Source: Schistocephalus solidus (Eukaryota; Platyhelminthes; Cestoda; Diphyllobothriidea; Diphyllobothriidae). From it: 64,000 nt of DNA. The stretch spans positions 248,001-312,000 of the forward strand of contig WEDG01003974.1 of the NCBI GenBank assembly GCA_017591395.1, read 5' to 3'. Shown in pieces: positions 49,326-61,550 of this stretch (position 1 is its first letter; the number at the start of each line of letters is the position of its first letter). A program made the position numbers and the translations under genes. The notes beneath the pieces were generated by a model, which was not told the DNA's origin, searched no databases, and was given only the letters and a program-made list of their open reading frames with translations.

Positions 49326-49806
49326 AGAAGAAGAAGATTGTTCGCTCGCCAAAACTATTGCTATATTAGTCTGAGCTGTCGAACTCTTAAACGGGTTCAT
49401 CGTCAGCAGCAACAAAAATCAGGCTGGACGTATGCTTGGATCGCGCATACACGAGCAAAAACTGGCTGTGAGACGGGTCTAATCACAAGTGGCTTCCCAC
49501 ACCAACGAAACTGGTCACGAGTTTAACTTGGCAGCCACGAAGAGAATCGCCCACGCCAGATGCAAGGCAAGCCGATAATTGGTTGAAAACTGGGCCTCCG
49601 AAAAGAACCTTGATCAATCGATTTATCGATCTGGTGCCGGCATACCGAGCTGGAATGGCGTCCCTGATGTCTGATGGGCCCCTACCCCCCTATAACTGTT
49701 GCTGGTTTGATGCCACTTTCCTCTCTAACTATGATATCCAGTAGGAGTTTGAAAGCTCAAATGAATAAAGGCATGATTCTGGCGAGCAAACAACCTTCTT
49801 CTTCTT
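49326..49806 (+). mobile_element. Penelope-like fragment between inverted repeats
   Basis: A GAAGAAGAAG-ATTGTTCGCTCGCC block at 49326-49350 reappears in inverted, slightly diverged form at about 49774-49806 (GGCGAGCAAACAACC then CTTCTTCTTC). The endonuclease remnant lies between them. PLEs are known for unusual inverted and tandem terminal structures, so these may be element ends, but a self-inverted insertion is also possible. Confidence 0.5.
49426..49690 (+). pseudogene. Penelope-like GIY-YIG endonuclease remnant
   Basis: The plus strand reads GRMLGSRIHEQKLAVRRV, a TAA, SQVASHTNETGHEFNLAA, TKRIAHARCKASR, a TAA, LVENWASEKN, and after a frameshift near 49611 LINRFIDLVPAYRA. These are the helix, the TGH motif, the E-x-W segment and the NRFIDL-x-PAY tail that end a PLE endonuclease. 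The GIY and YIG strands are missing upstream. It is about as decayed as the copy at 43900 and clearly related to it (shared LGSR, HKLAVR-like, NR-x-DL motifs) but lies on the opposite strand. Confidence 0.75.
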
Positions 49807-50394
49807 TACTTATGTGCTTATTTAATCTCTGAAGGGCAGACGGATGTGACCTCAATCGAAAATAAAGGTAGTCATGAGCGTAGTGCGACGTTGCTAGGCC
49901 AGCGTACTTGCCAGTCGAAGTTGATTTGTGTGACACCTGAACATCCATCATTCATGTCAGAAGGCGCCTTTTACCAAAAGATCTAAAGCGCGACAGGCGC
50001 TAACCAGATACAGGGGCCACTTAGAAGCTTAAAACATAAAAAGATAAAAACCAAAGTTTTCATTATGTCCAGCAAAATTAGTTCACTACTGAAAGGTTCT
50101 TTTTCTAAATTCCCCAAAGGCAGTTTTCTCTGCATACATGACTTGGAACAGAGTTCTTTCCCTTTAGACAAAGCTCAGAAATCCTGATTGATAATTTGAG
50201 GAATAAGGTGGGCTGATTGAAAAAATTATTCGTATGCTGACGTTTTGCGGAACTTTGTCGGTTGGTCATTGTCAAGGCAACTGCAGATAACAGAATGGAA
50301 CCGAAATTTGCGTGCCATGGTTTTTGTTTGTCGACCTCGGGCTTTGTTTTTCGCTGTCTCGGGCCTTTGGTGGACTTATGGCAGACAGTCTAGC
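49807..50394. other. non-coding DNA
   Basis: No recognisable gene; it may include the 3' untranslated parts of the neighbouring PLE remnants. Confidence 0.4.
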
Positions 50395-51800
50395 TGCATG
50401 CCTTGTACGTCATTCCCGCGATGGGGAGGGGAAGGGGGTTTAAAGCCTTCTGCCAGTGTTTTTCGGCCTGGTGGCCTTGTTCTTCATCGGGTGATGTTGC
50501 ACTCGGGCTATGTATGTGCAGCTTTCTTGAGTTCTGCGTGGCGGACTTGTCCTGAGTTTCGCGTACGTAATGACGCGAGACTACAGTCTGCAGGCAGGTG
50601 AAGATGCCTGTTACCGGAGTTGGCATCTGAAGAACACGCATCAAGCGTTAGCCGTTCCATCTTTGAGTTACCCCGGTCAACGATTGCGTCTCCCTGAAGA
50701 TCGACAGTTTGGCCAGTTTCTCCCACAGGGGTCGTAGGCAAGGAGTTTGGGCCTAGTTTTCGAGCAGCCGATTTGTGTTTCTGCAAGCGAGTCTCTATTT
50801 TCCGCCCAGTTTTCTCCAACGTACTTGCAGTCCACCTCGTTGCAACTTATTTTGTAATGTTTCAGTAAGTGGCAGCGTATCCTTGGGTTGCATCAAACGG
50901 CGATAATTTGGGGCTTTGGGTAGATGGATTACGCCTAGTCTTTTGGGTTGTAAAAGTCGGGAAACCGCCTCATATATTTCCTCAGTATAGGTACTGGCCC
51001 TCCAGACTTCAGTTTGCCGTTCCATTGGCTGTCCTCTGTTCACTTGGTGCCTGGTTTTCTAGACAAAATGTTTAGGATAGTCATTAGCTTGGAAGTAATT
51101 CTGCAGGTAACGTCGTTCAACCCTCTTGTCTGCTGGCGTGTTGCAATGGGTGACGACTCTTTTGAATAGAGGGCGGATACAGCTACGTTTGTGAGAAAGA
51201 GGTTGTTTACTGTTGAAGTGTAGTACTTGCTTCATGCCTTTGGCTTTTCTAAGCACTGCGGTTTGTCCAGTAGTTCACCGGCGCAAAAGCACGTCCAGGA
51301 AGGGGAATGGGTTGTTGGTCTTGCCTTCCATCGTGAATTGGATATTCGGTTCTAGCGAGTTCATTTATTCCTTGAGGTGCTCAGTGTCAGTTATTTTAAT
51401 AACGGCGAAGGTGTCGTCGACCTAACCAGCCCAGATTTTCGGTAGATACTTGGTGAACACCAACTGTTCTTTCCATTATTGGGCTACTTCACCAATCTGA
51501 ACTGATGTGTGAGCCCTCGGGAGTGCGATAAATTTGTTCGTAAACTTGTCTACCGAATTTGAAATAGGTTTTAAGCCTTTGTCGGTCTTTTGAACCTTGT
51601 CTATCTCATCTTAGCGTTCAGTCAGTAGTTGCTTTACAACTGCTATGGCTAGCTGTTGCGGAATGAAGGTGAATAATAAAACGATATCGAAGTGTACCAT
51701 GGATTTGTCTGGCTCTCAGTTCAGGTGTATTATGCGTTCAGCGAATTGATTTTCAGAAGGCACAGTTGTTTGTGAGCTAACGACAAAGATAAGAACAGAT
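50395..51800 (-). mobile_element. Penelope-like element remnant with RT and GIY-YIG domains
   Basis: This is the longest PLE piece here. Read on the minus strand: SENQFAERIIHLN (about 51755), RT motif A HFDIVLLFTFIPQQLAIAVV (Asp at 51686-51688), a frame-shifted motif B (VYEQIYRTPEGSHIS, corresponding to the family's KGTPMGSPIS), motif C VDDTFAVI (VDD at 51413-51421), FTMEGKTNNPFPFLDVL, then LFKRVVTHCNTPADKR, EEIYEAVSRLLQPKRLGV and RRLMQPKDTLPLTETL, and the endonuclease (listed separately). PLE RTs resemble telomerase. Sequence before about 51800, including the N-terminal RT motifs, is not recognisable, so the copy is 5'-truncated. It is from a different PLE lineage than the copies at 43900 and 49426. 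Confidence 0.85.
50508..50860 (-). pseudogene. GIY-YIG endonuclease domain of the PLE at 50.4-51.8 kb
   Basis: After LPLTETL the frame shifts, giving ISCNEVDCKYVGE (the YIG-type strand), and shifts again into TGRKIETRLQKHKSAARKLG, TPVGETGQTVDLQGDAIVD, RGNSKMERLTLDA and NRHLHLPA. The layout is that of other PLE endonucleases, with the Cys-containing insertion before the YIG strand. At least two frameshifts are present within 60 bases. Confidence 0.75.
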
Positions 51801-52673
51801 TTTGGTTGTCCGATTGCTGCAGCTTGGCACACTGGTTACATTGGCATCCACAAGTTCCAACCATGTCATGACCTCGCATGGATGGCAATACGAATTCGCC
51901 ATTAATATGCATCGTTTGTATTAAGGCATGGAGGTTTAGAGAAGCTAGCAATTCATTTAGCCACATTCATCGTGAAGCAGCGTGATTTTTACGTTCATAA
52001 ATTTACTAGAGCAAGCTGGCCTTATTAGATCTGACCTAGTTCTACCTGCATTGTTTAGCCAAACATACCTCGGCGGATGACTACCATCCACGAGCTCGAC
52101 AAGGAAATGAGACATTTCTAATTAGCATTTCTGGTTCGTTCTTCATCTGCAGTCAATCATACGCGAATGCTAGGCTGGCGACACTTTGGACTCGTAAAGT
52201 AGGTCCGTCTCATTTAACGGAATGTTACACTAGCAACCCAACTGCTTCGCACCTAACCTGACCATGTCGTTTGTAGAGTCTCCTTCAAAAACGCCCTTGA
52301 AGCAGAATACATTGTCGGAGAAAAATCCCACTATTATGCGCGAAGGAAAAGGCACGAGCTAAAACATTCTTCTTGGTGCAGATTGCAAAAGCTCTGTCGA
52401 GTATCAGAATCATGCGAATATTAGCCCTGAATTCACGCGTTGACAACAGAGCATGCTTTGGAAATCAGGCTACAAAACGTTGCTCAGCATTTTACGAAAA
52501 GTTCACTTGAACCATACGGTTGCCCTGGCTAAAGCTGCGTTTGCCGACCATACCCATTCTGATCGTATAAAAGTAGTAACGTAATTTTTGATGGTGATGT
52601 ATCGGAATTGTTCTTCACACCTATTCTTCTTCCTCTTAGTGTTCCTAATTAAATCTGATATGGCCATGACAGT
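51801..52673. other. non-coding DNA
   Basis: A minus-strand frame at 51730-51966 contains MVGTCGCQCNQCAKLQQ, which is not a PLE motif I know; it partly overlaps the PLE RT in another frame. The rest shows nothing recognisable. Confidence 0.4.
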
Positions 52674-53753
52674 TCAACCGTCAATTACGATTATATCCAC
52701 TATATGCTTCACGGGAGGGTGGTGCAGGGACAGTGACTTGCGCGTAATTTTTTTAAAGTGATAGTAGAGTTGCACTGCATCTACCGCACTCTCTCCTCTC
52801 CCCCTTAATCCCGGTGTCATGAAGACAGGAGATGGGAGAGGGGGAACCAGCACTGTCTGCCAGGCAGCGTGGTCCGTCCGGACGCGGGCGTTGAAGTCAC
52901 CAAGGACAATTAAATTGTCCACACTCGGCACAGTCGCCAGCATGGTGGGAGGTCCTCGTAGAATTTGTGCTTTGCCACCTCTGAGTTCGTCATTGGGGGA
53001 GAGTAGTCGCCGATGATGGTGGCGAACTTGTCTCCACGAAAAGGCAAGTGGACGTGCATCAGGCGATCGTTTGATACCTTGCGCAGACAGGGCAGACGTC
53101 CCACGATGTCGTTCTGGATGGCAAAGGCAACACCAGCATCGCGTCGCTCAGCATTTGGCCGGCCACGCCAGAAGAAGGTGTAGCCGGCACCCACCTCCTC
53201 CATCTGACCCTGCTTAGAGAATCGGGTCTCGCTGAGACCAGCAATATCCACCTTGTAGCGCGCCAGTTCTGGAGCGACAATCACCGTCCTTCGTTCCGGC
53301 CGGTTCCTCCTAGGATTGTGTAAAAGGGAACGAAAATTCCAGGCTGCTAGTGTGAGTAGACTCACCCGAGCAACCTGGAGGTTATAGCGAGGGGGATGGG
53401 GACGGTGGGTATTGTTGTTTCTTTGCGTTTTACGACCGCATTTTTGCGATCTGCGAGCCGCAGACGGTTGCAGAAGACGTGAGACCCAGCATTTGTTTAA
53501 TGCACCAGTTCTAGCCATTTCCTTCGCGAGGATGCAAGCAGTGCTGTCCCTAAATAGGGTTGTTCGGACATCCCAGACGGCTGCCGAACTCCACTTTCGG
53601 GTCACGGTTTTGTTTTAGTGGGAGAACGACCCAATTTAGCCTGGGCCGCCCTGGGGTTTGCTGTCGCCCCAATCGTAGGACTTTTTGAGAGGGGGGAGGT
53701 GGGAAGTTCGGGAGTCAGATATGCCGGGTGTGGAGGTACACACAACACTCTGT
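52674..53753 (-). mobile_element. EN/RT/zinc-finger LINE, copy 3 (internal-deletion derivative)
   Basis: On the minus strand this copy begins inside the 5' UTR (at the GTGTTGTGTG block, about 53753), runs through the first half of the endonuclease, and jumps at about 52842-52849 to the last ~170 bases of the 3' region, ending ...GACGGTTGAACTGTC at about 52674. The endonuclease second half, RT, fingers and repeat modules are absent. A few bases of GGT/CCC microhomology sit at the join. Confidence 0.8.
52850..53410 (-). pseudogene. half endonuclease domain of LINE copy 3
   Basis: The minus strand reads [48 protein letters not shown] and [10 protein letters not shown] in one frame. A one-base shift near 52935 leads to [18 protein letters not shown], where the LINE coding sequence ends at the deletion. 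The Asn, Glu and GDFNAR motifs are present; the C-terminal Asp and Asp-His motifs are lost, so it cannot be a working nuclease. Unlike copies 1 and 2 it has no stop after the first motif (SLLHNP is read through). Confidence 0.85.
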
Positions 53754-54339
53754 CCTCTGAAATATATAAAACTCAACCTGACTACGAAACCCAAGTTCAA
53801 TGTTAACAAACCAAAAGAGGGCTGCGCTGATCACTTTAAGCCCCCGTCCTATGAACAGACACTTCAAGGGTCAACATAGGCGTCACATCTTCCAAATCAA
53901 TTTTTAGTTAACTACTAACCCAGCACAACATATTAAAAGATTTTTAGCTTGAAGCATATAAAGCAGGAAGCTTCTTACGTAACCGACTCTCGAATGGCAT
54001 CCATATAGACACGTACAGTTCACTTCGATGAACGTACTGTGGACGATGGAAGAATATTCGGAGCGTCAATCTTAAGTAGGAGTTCATTACTCATTTATTA
54101 CAAGATGGAAAAATCTGATTTGGCATAAAGTCGCTCAAGTCAACTTTTATCGTGTTTAAACATGCAGAGTAAAATTTAAAAGATTTTTTATGTGTCTCAA
54201 GGTGAGTATTGGTCCCAACAGTGCCCGAAAGCAGTCAATCATAAAAACTGGAGACGTTCTTTCTCATGTAAGGTTTTACAAGTCAGATATGTTCAATAAA
54301 GTACAAAGAATTAATTTCGGTCTAATATATTTAAAACAG
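53754..54339. other. AT-rich non-coding DNA
   Basis: Nothing recognisable; it is the flank upstream of LINE copy 3. Confidence 0.45.
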
Positions 54340-54620
54340 GAAAATTTGCATTCCAACTGCCCAAACGTTACTTCACAAATTAGTTAGGCATTTGGACTGA
54401 CTTTTCACGTTGGCGAAGAAAAATATTTGAAACCAGCTAAACGCAATTTTGACTGAATTCAGTAAATATTAAAAACCAATATGACCCGTTTCTGCATTCG
54501 CAGTTATGCGATTTCACATACGATGAGTGCGACATCCGGATTCTTCCAGCGGAAAATCATTATTTTTGATGCAAACGCAGTCCACTGTTACTGATTTCAT
54601 TAAAAGTGATAACGTATTTC
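54340..54620 (+). repeat. dispersed repeat R1, copy 1
   Basis: This aligns with 56760-57060 and 62790-63070. Shared landmarks in order are CCAAACGTT-like, AACCAATA, GATTTCACAT, GTGCGACATCCGG-like (GTGCAACTTCCGG at 56970), AATCATTATTTT and TTACTGATT. Confidence 0.55.
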
Positions 54621-56759
54621 GAGAATGAAGGCGGAAGGAGAAATACATTTAGCTACAAAAGTGCTTGTTACATTGCAGAGGACCGGGCGACCTTAAGAAG
54701 ACACTTTGAAGTTATCCCCAAATCATTATTCTCAGATATTACTTGTGGCATGCCAAAAGGTAGACGGTAGAAACTTTAAAGTTCCATTAGACTTTTTCCA
54801 AATTACTTCCAAGATGAACTTGATAACAGCAACTAGGTTTTCTGCCAAAATCATAAAAGGGGTACAGATTTTCATCAAAGCATTTGTTGAAAGATATTTA
54901 AATGACGGAAAATTGGCATATATCTGCAGGGACAATCATATAGCTCCAATTTTCTGCGTAAAAGGAGAAATTCTCTTTCGTAAAATACTGTGCGTCTTCT
55001 TACGACAGTTGATTATTTTGATCTTCGTTAAATTAATGGGGAATGTTTTGTGCAATGCGTATTCCTCTTAATCTACACAGCATTTGTAAACATAACGAGT
55101 TTTTAGTTCACGAAAGGTCACTGTTAATCCATATAGCGGTTCCAATCATATTTTAATAAACCCCTATAGCTGACAGTTGATGTTTAGAGAAAATGGTTGT
55201 TCTAAGCAACAACCTGTGATTACTTTGCTTGGTAACGAGTCACAAAATCTTTCGCAGTGTGTAATATAATTCATACGTGTTAAGATTAGTGATGTCATTG
55301 ACTAGTCTTCATTTTCTTTTTGCTTTCTAGGAGAAAAACTAACATTTTGCCTGTTTGATGATAAAAATGTCCGTGTGAAGATGGACTGTATTTTAGTTAC
55401 TGATAGAGCCTTTTCTTACGCGTACAAATTAACGATGAGGTGAAATAATACACTGCATTAAGACTTTACTGCTTTTCATGGTATAAGATTAAAACTTCCA
55501 GAAAAAAGTCAACTGTTATTCAATTAACACTTTTCTCATATAATTTTGGTTCATCTTATATCTACGAATTAAAAAATTAGGCTTCGGGTTAGCCATAGTG
55601 GCTTTGGTGAATCGTTCTCATACAAAAATAGACTCTATTTACTACAGAAATCAGATAAAAGATGGTTATTTTCAAACACAATGGTCAGCATACAATGCAA
55701 AATATTTGCTCACAACAAATTTTAATTTTTATCGTTTAGTTTATAAATTTGAATTAGGTATGGCCTGATAAAAATGTTTCGAAAACATTATATGCCAATA
55801 TGTAAACATTGCTGATCGCTCTCATTTCGGTCATAAGGTTTGAGCATTCTAGTCATCTGTAGAATGTATTTTACAATGTCATACGCTATTCTGTGCGTCA
55901 AATATACATAAGGCAATTATAAACCATGTTAAAATATAAAATTACAGAATTTTGCTAGATATTTCTAGACCTCTAACACCACGGGTCATGTTGATGCCAA
56001 TCTTCCACTGAAGGAAAATGGAATATGAATAGATATAATTGTGAGTTTGCGTCGAACCAGCGGAATTATTTAAGAATCGTTTTGTATTTTATTAATGCAG
56101 TTTTTTGTGCTTATAATTAAACCAAACGCCGCCACTGAGGGAAGAGTTCGTTCCGGATTCGCCTGAAATGTTGATGGAAATCTAAGGACGTTTATTGTCC
56201 ATGAGCTTAAACAATTTTCCTAAAGCATCTCTGTTTTCTCTCAATCGTGAGAGTGAATGTGCAAATACTTTTTATTTTTCGGCGACAGCAAACATTTTGC
56301 AGGCTTTTTTGAAATGTATTTTCCAGAGGTGGATAATTAGCTCTATTATCAATTATAAACGTGCTGCTGTTACCTGAATATCTGGGAGATGATGTCTTTC
56401 GAGTTTAGATGTGTATTTTTTACTTAGACACACGTTTCAGAGACAGTGTATTATCAATGCTTTTTTCAGAACGAAAGGCCTAAATGCATTGTTCTACATT
56501 ATGTGAATTCTTCTTCTTTGCAATGTTGCATAATCCTTTAGAATCATTTTTTATATTTTAAAATTGGTTATAAAGTTTGATAATCATATCGTGAGGTGAG
56601 GATGTATTGGAAATGCCAACAGTTATGATAGAGTGCTTTTTTATAAATACACCCAATATTCCTCTCTAAAATACCCTTACGAGTCACTTATCTCTAATTT
56701 AATGCAGTCAATACTTTTGAGTGAGCATTTCAGGATAACGTTAATTCATATGACGTCCA
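54621..56759. other. non-coding DNA with one longer open frame
   Basis: A plus-strand frame at 54706-55071 is open for 121 codons (FSAKIIKGVQIFIKAF and on), the longest motif-free frame in this part. It has AT-driven composition and no known domain, so I do not call it a gene. Nothing else was recognised. Confidence 0.4.
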
Positions 56760-57060
56760 CGCTAATTTGGGAATCTGCTCAAACGTTGATTCAGTAGAAC
56801 ATCAAAGTATTTTATCTGATTTATTTCATTTGTTTGAGGAATAATATTTGACTCCAGATTCAAATCTCTCTAAATCAAATGTTTTCATTAACTTCAGAAA
56901 GTAGTTGTAACCAATACGAACCACTTCTTAATTGGGGTGTATGTGATTTCACATTGCAAAAGTGCAACTTCCGGTTTCTTCTGTGGAACATAATCATTTT
57001 GTGATGCAGACCGCCTAGCATTGCTGATTCAAGCAAAAAGGCCAGTATGAATTAAGAACA
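56760..57060 (+). repeat. dispersed repeat R1, copy 2
   Basis: Same family and orientation as 54340-54620. The best block is AACCAATACGAACC, then GTGATTTCACAT, GCAACTTCCGGTTTC and AATCATTTTGTGATGCAGACC. Confidence 0.55.
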
Positions 57061-57719
57061 AAGGCCGAACTGCTTACCCATCAGCATTAAATACAATTTG
57101 ACATGGCGATGTTGAAAAGACAGGTTTAAATAACCCACCAGTATTAATCATGTCAGGTAGTAGATGGGTTGATGTTAAGTAAACTTATTATTTTCTATAT
57201 GCAGGCTCTGTTGACGGAACCAGACTCAGGAGAGCACGATCAGATGACAAATGCGAGATACTTGTCAAAAAATGTAACTGTGAGTATCAGGGGCATTCGC
57301 CAATAAAGTTAATCTATATTGCTATACAGACGTTCTATTCCTTTCAAAAAGAGTGCTAATTAACTGCAAAGATATCCTCATAACTATAATTGTATGAAAA
57401 AACACAGGGAAACAGAAGCAGTAGATAAAGATGAAAAAAGACCAAGCGATTTAAATTAACAAAAAGTATCATGTAAAATTCAATTAAATAGTCCACCGTT
57501 GGTTTTTGGTATGATTACTTTCAAAACTGCAAAATCGCATCAGGTTTTCCGTTGTTAACATCATAGACTCATTAATAAATTACAGTGATCTCTTTCACTT
57601 TCCATTGTCTCAGCAGCTTATCAGGAATTTTAAATAGCGCCCTGGAAAGTAAGAAATATGAACTTAATTAAATTATTATTATTAATGTTTGATGCGCGCC
57701 AACTCATCTTTGACTTGGC
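57061..57719. other. AT-rich non-coding DNA
   Basis: I see nothing recognisable here. Confidence 0.45.
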
Positions 57720-60700
57720 ATCGAAATATGTATGACTTTAATAAAACGAACTTCACTCAGTAGTCTGGACTTGGTCTAATTTACCTGCTCCGGTCAAAAT
57801 GTGTTGGTTTCTATGTCTCTATTCAATTGCTGACTGCAGATTCTTACAAATACAAGGGCAAAAGTAAACACCCCCACGTACGGCTTGTTGTTCGTTTGCA
57901 GTCGATTTGATTTGAACACAGATCCCTCCGCTCAGATGGAATGCGAAATTTAGCATTCTGAGCATTAAATACCATCTTATAACTTTTTATCGGCATACCC
58001 AACTTCCCTTGCTCCCTTGAAGCGTGATACCTTGGTCGAACTGGGCAACGCCCGAAGAAACGAATACTATAACACTTAGCATCTATGATAGAATCAATCG
58101 TTCCGCAGATAAAAGGCCATCCGTAAAATCCTTGCAGTGTTAAAATGGCCAAGAAAATGTGTGTGGGAAAAACGTTTTATCACGAAATGTACTCTTTCCA
58201 ACCTTGTTCTGCGTGCACCGAAGGCGTTGGTCGGAACTTCGTTGGTGGCAGGGCCAAAATTCTGTTTGCTGAGCACGCATGCAGATTGTGTCAATGGTTA
58301 GCCAATTTCACAACCTTCCATCCCTTCCGTTCACGTGCTCCATCGTTAATTGTTCACATTCACCTCAGTCTATTCACTTATGTGTATTCTATTCCTTAAT
58401 ATCCTCATAGCAATATGATGAAAGTTCATGAAGACGTATCTGTCTTTACCCCTGTGTCTGTCAAATAATACCGAACTCAGTTTAGCAACCAAAGCTTGAA
58501 TAAACTTCTAAAGAAGCAATGAAGGAGATCATGAAGTAACCTCAACCACATCACCACGCAATATAGGCAGAGTCATCAATCATTAAGGTAGTCGCCCCAC
58601 CCCATGAGTGCAAAAACGCAAAGACAAATGAAGCAAGCGTGTTTTGGCTTCCAGCATATTATTCAAGGTGCCATTCGCGGAGCCGTCTCAAAAACCCGAA
58701 AATGTTGGATTTTTTGAGTTTCCTTCAATAGATATTTCCCCCAGATTGATAAACGGAATATGGTTCAGGAGGCAATTTACGAGGTATACGTTAAACTACG
58801 ACATAAGCTATTTGGGGCAGATCAGCAGAATCCAATTGGACTATATTTTTGCACAAGAGTTTTGAAGATGTCTCCAGATCTGTGGATTTAATGGTAATGG
58901 TGGATAAATATTTCATCAAGGACAGAAATATGTAATTGTCTATAAATAATGCACGAAGGCTTATATGATGATGAAATTCAGATCGAATGTAATCAAATAG
59001 TGCAGTTATTGGAAGGAATGTTAACTTGGGCACAGTGAGGAAGTTTACGTCTAATGTTTATATATTATGGCTTAAAAACGTCTATGCTGCACTTGGGCCA
59101 GTTAAAGTTTACTTTAGAAATTTTTCAGACTGACTTGTATAAGTGTAGTGTAATTGTATCAGATTAAATTACCTCGATTGTCTTAGAACCAGGATAAGGC
59201 GTTTAAAGGCTGCATCAACAGAAAGCCAACGACATCTTAGGGATATATTTTTCCGTTTAAAAAACGGTGTTGATTTCTTGGAAAAACAAACCATAGTTAG
59301 CTGCCGTTAGCATCTATTCTTAACTAAAACAAACGTTTCCTGTTAGGGGTTATGCTTTCTGACATTTAATTTATGTGAAATACGATTTCTGTTTCTGAAA
59401 CATAACCATGTTACACTCGTTAGGAGTTAATAAATGCGTTAAAAATAGAAAATAAGGAATTTGAGAAAAGATGCTGCAAGATTGAGCAATTGGAAGAAAG
59501 CATAGTAAAATAACGTGATATACCTTTGCATGCTGAACGAAATATGGTTGAGTCTAATATGTAAGCAAATTAAAGGCGTGATGTCTAGCATTTTTTTCAA
59601 ACATTACGCAAGAATTTCGAAAAGAACACTTTGTTTTCATTCTGGTTACACTGGTGAAGAGAATTTCAGCTGCTTGTATGCTCATTGACGCCAAAAGAGC
59701 AAATGCAACATACATTTACACCAAAAATCCGTCAACGGTCACCGCAATCACATTCCTACCATTGCCGAAACCCATAGAAAATTTTGTACCAATCAAAAAC
59801 CACTTTTTTCGGGTAGAAATGGAGGCAGCAAGCGTTTTAAAGTTTCCAAAATACTGCTAAGGACGTTGCGTTTTTTAAATTTTTCAAAACAGTTGTTCAA
59901 AAACTGCCGCTGGTTTTCGAAAAAGGAAAATTCTGAAAATTATTTTTAGTTTTTTGAGTTCTCAGATATTTATCTTATAAAGATAGCAGTTAAAAGCACC
60001 TTTTTGCTTTCACTCACATGTTAAACCTGCAATAAAGCATCTCAGTCTCAAATTCTGAGTCGTTTTTAATACGCTTTCACTCGCAAATGTGCTTCACCAC
60101 GGCATTCGCACATGAGAACAAAAGTCCCCGTTCTATTTTCGAGGTGAGGTCAACGAAGAATTAACAAACAAACAAAATTAACTGCCGTCTCAAATTACAG
60201 TATCGTTTTGTCTTTGCCGTTAGGCTAGCTTCATCATCTTTGCTCACTTCTAGTTCACGTTTTACGCATAAAAATGACTCAGGTATTTTGAAACTTTCAT
60301 AAATTTCGAATAGGTATTACCGCGGCGGCACATGAAACATATCCTTAACTGTTCGTTTTATTAGGAGATTATTTTTAAAATCACTCTTTGCGCATTTTTG
60401 TATGCCTAGAGATTGCAGGGGTCCTCAAACGAAAGGTTGTCTATTTACACTGTCACTGTTCTTTAGTACTTAAATTCATGCGTAGTCGAAAATTTGAATT
60501 TAAAGAAGTTTATGAATTTTTCATCTCGGTACATTGTCCTCATTATAAGTTGCCTTGTCAGGTTTCCCGGTTTCAAGTTAACGTTGGGCGCTTTAACAAA
60601 TCTTTCTAGTTTACGTAAATAAAGTATATTAATGCAACATACACGTGTGGGTAAGATTGGTTAAAAACGTATGAAATGGTTTGAATATAAAGGAAATTGG

Positions 60701-61550
60701 ATTTTTATGCAGAACGTGTTAATTAAGAACCACACCCTGTTTAACTAAACAGACATTCCAAAACATTTTAAGCTAATAAAGTACATTTTAATTTAATTAA
60801 CCGTTTGGTTATTCGCACAATGTTGTTTATGATTTTATAAGTCATTTCATGTTTAAGATATCCAGCACTCGATTATAAGCCATGTCTGGGTTAAAAATAG
60901 CAGGATATGCAATTGTAAGTGAAAGCAGTGGAAACCGAGAGACCTTTGACAAAAGCAGTGATTTAAACGATAAGCCTCCATATTCTAGTGAACAAGTTGC
61001 TGAAATGAAATATTTAATGAATTTAGTTTCGATGATTTTTGCACACTGCGTAGTTATAAAATTGGCTTTTCAAATTTTATTATTTCAGTTTCGTGTTCTA
61101 ACATAAATCATGAATTAGTAAAAATAAGCAAATTGTTAAGACCTGGAAATTAACTTTACAATTGAGGAAGGAATTTCGGCATGCTTGAACTCATGGTTCT
61201 TAAAACCTCTTCAAACAATATCACTTCATGTTATTGCAAAAAAATACACATTTGTATTCCGATCTGGAGTGCAATTGCGCAAACGCACATTTTTATTTAG
61301 CAAACAAGGAAACTTGTTCAGACGCTTGCGCAATGGTAATTTGTTGCATAGACGACTGTTCCGAAAACGCCATTAAAACTTACTTCATCATCAAAAAGAT
61401 CGATAGAAACTATTAGGTATTTGGGAAAAACGTGATTGCATAGATCATTGATGCGACTTGGGTTCCTTCTGTTGAATATAATCCTTTGTTGAGGTAGACA
61501 CGGTCTAACTTCGCAACGATTATCTCAGAATCAAACTTGCAGTTTTTTTT
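57720..61550 (+). repeat. large direct repeat, copy B (main part)
   Basis: The counterpart of 36880-41000, in the same orientation. It contains its own indels, for example a different and longer segment at 58080-58360 with somewhat higher G+C. It has only one unit where copy A has a 629-bp duplication. Its short open frames differ from those at matching places of copy A, which argues against a conserved protein. Confidence 0.75.

Noticed and set aside
48990..49415. A 141-codon minus-strand open frame.
   Set aside because: It runs into the plus-strand PLE fragment's left inverted repeat, has no recognisable domain, and looks like a chance run in a locally G+C-richer patch.
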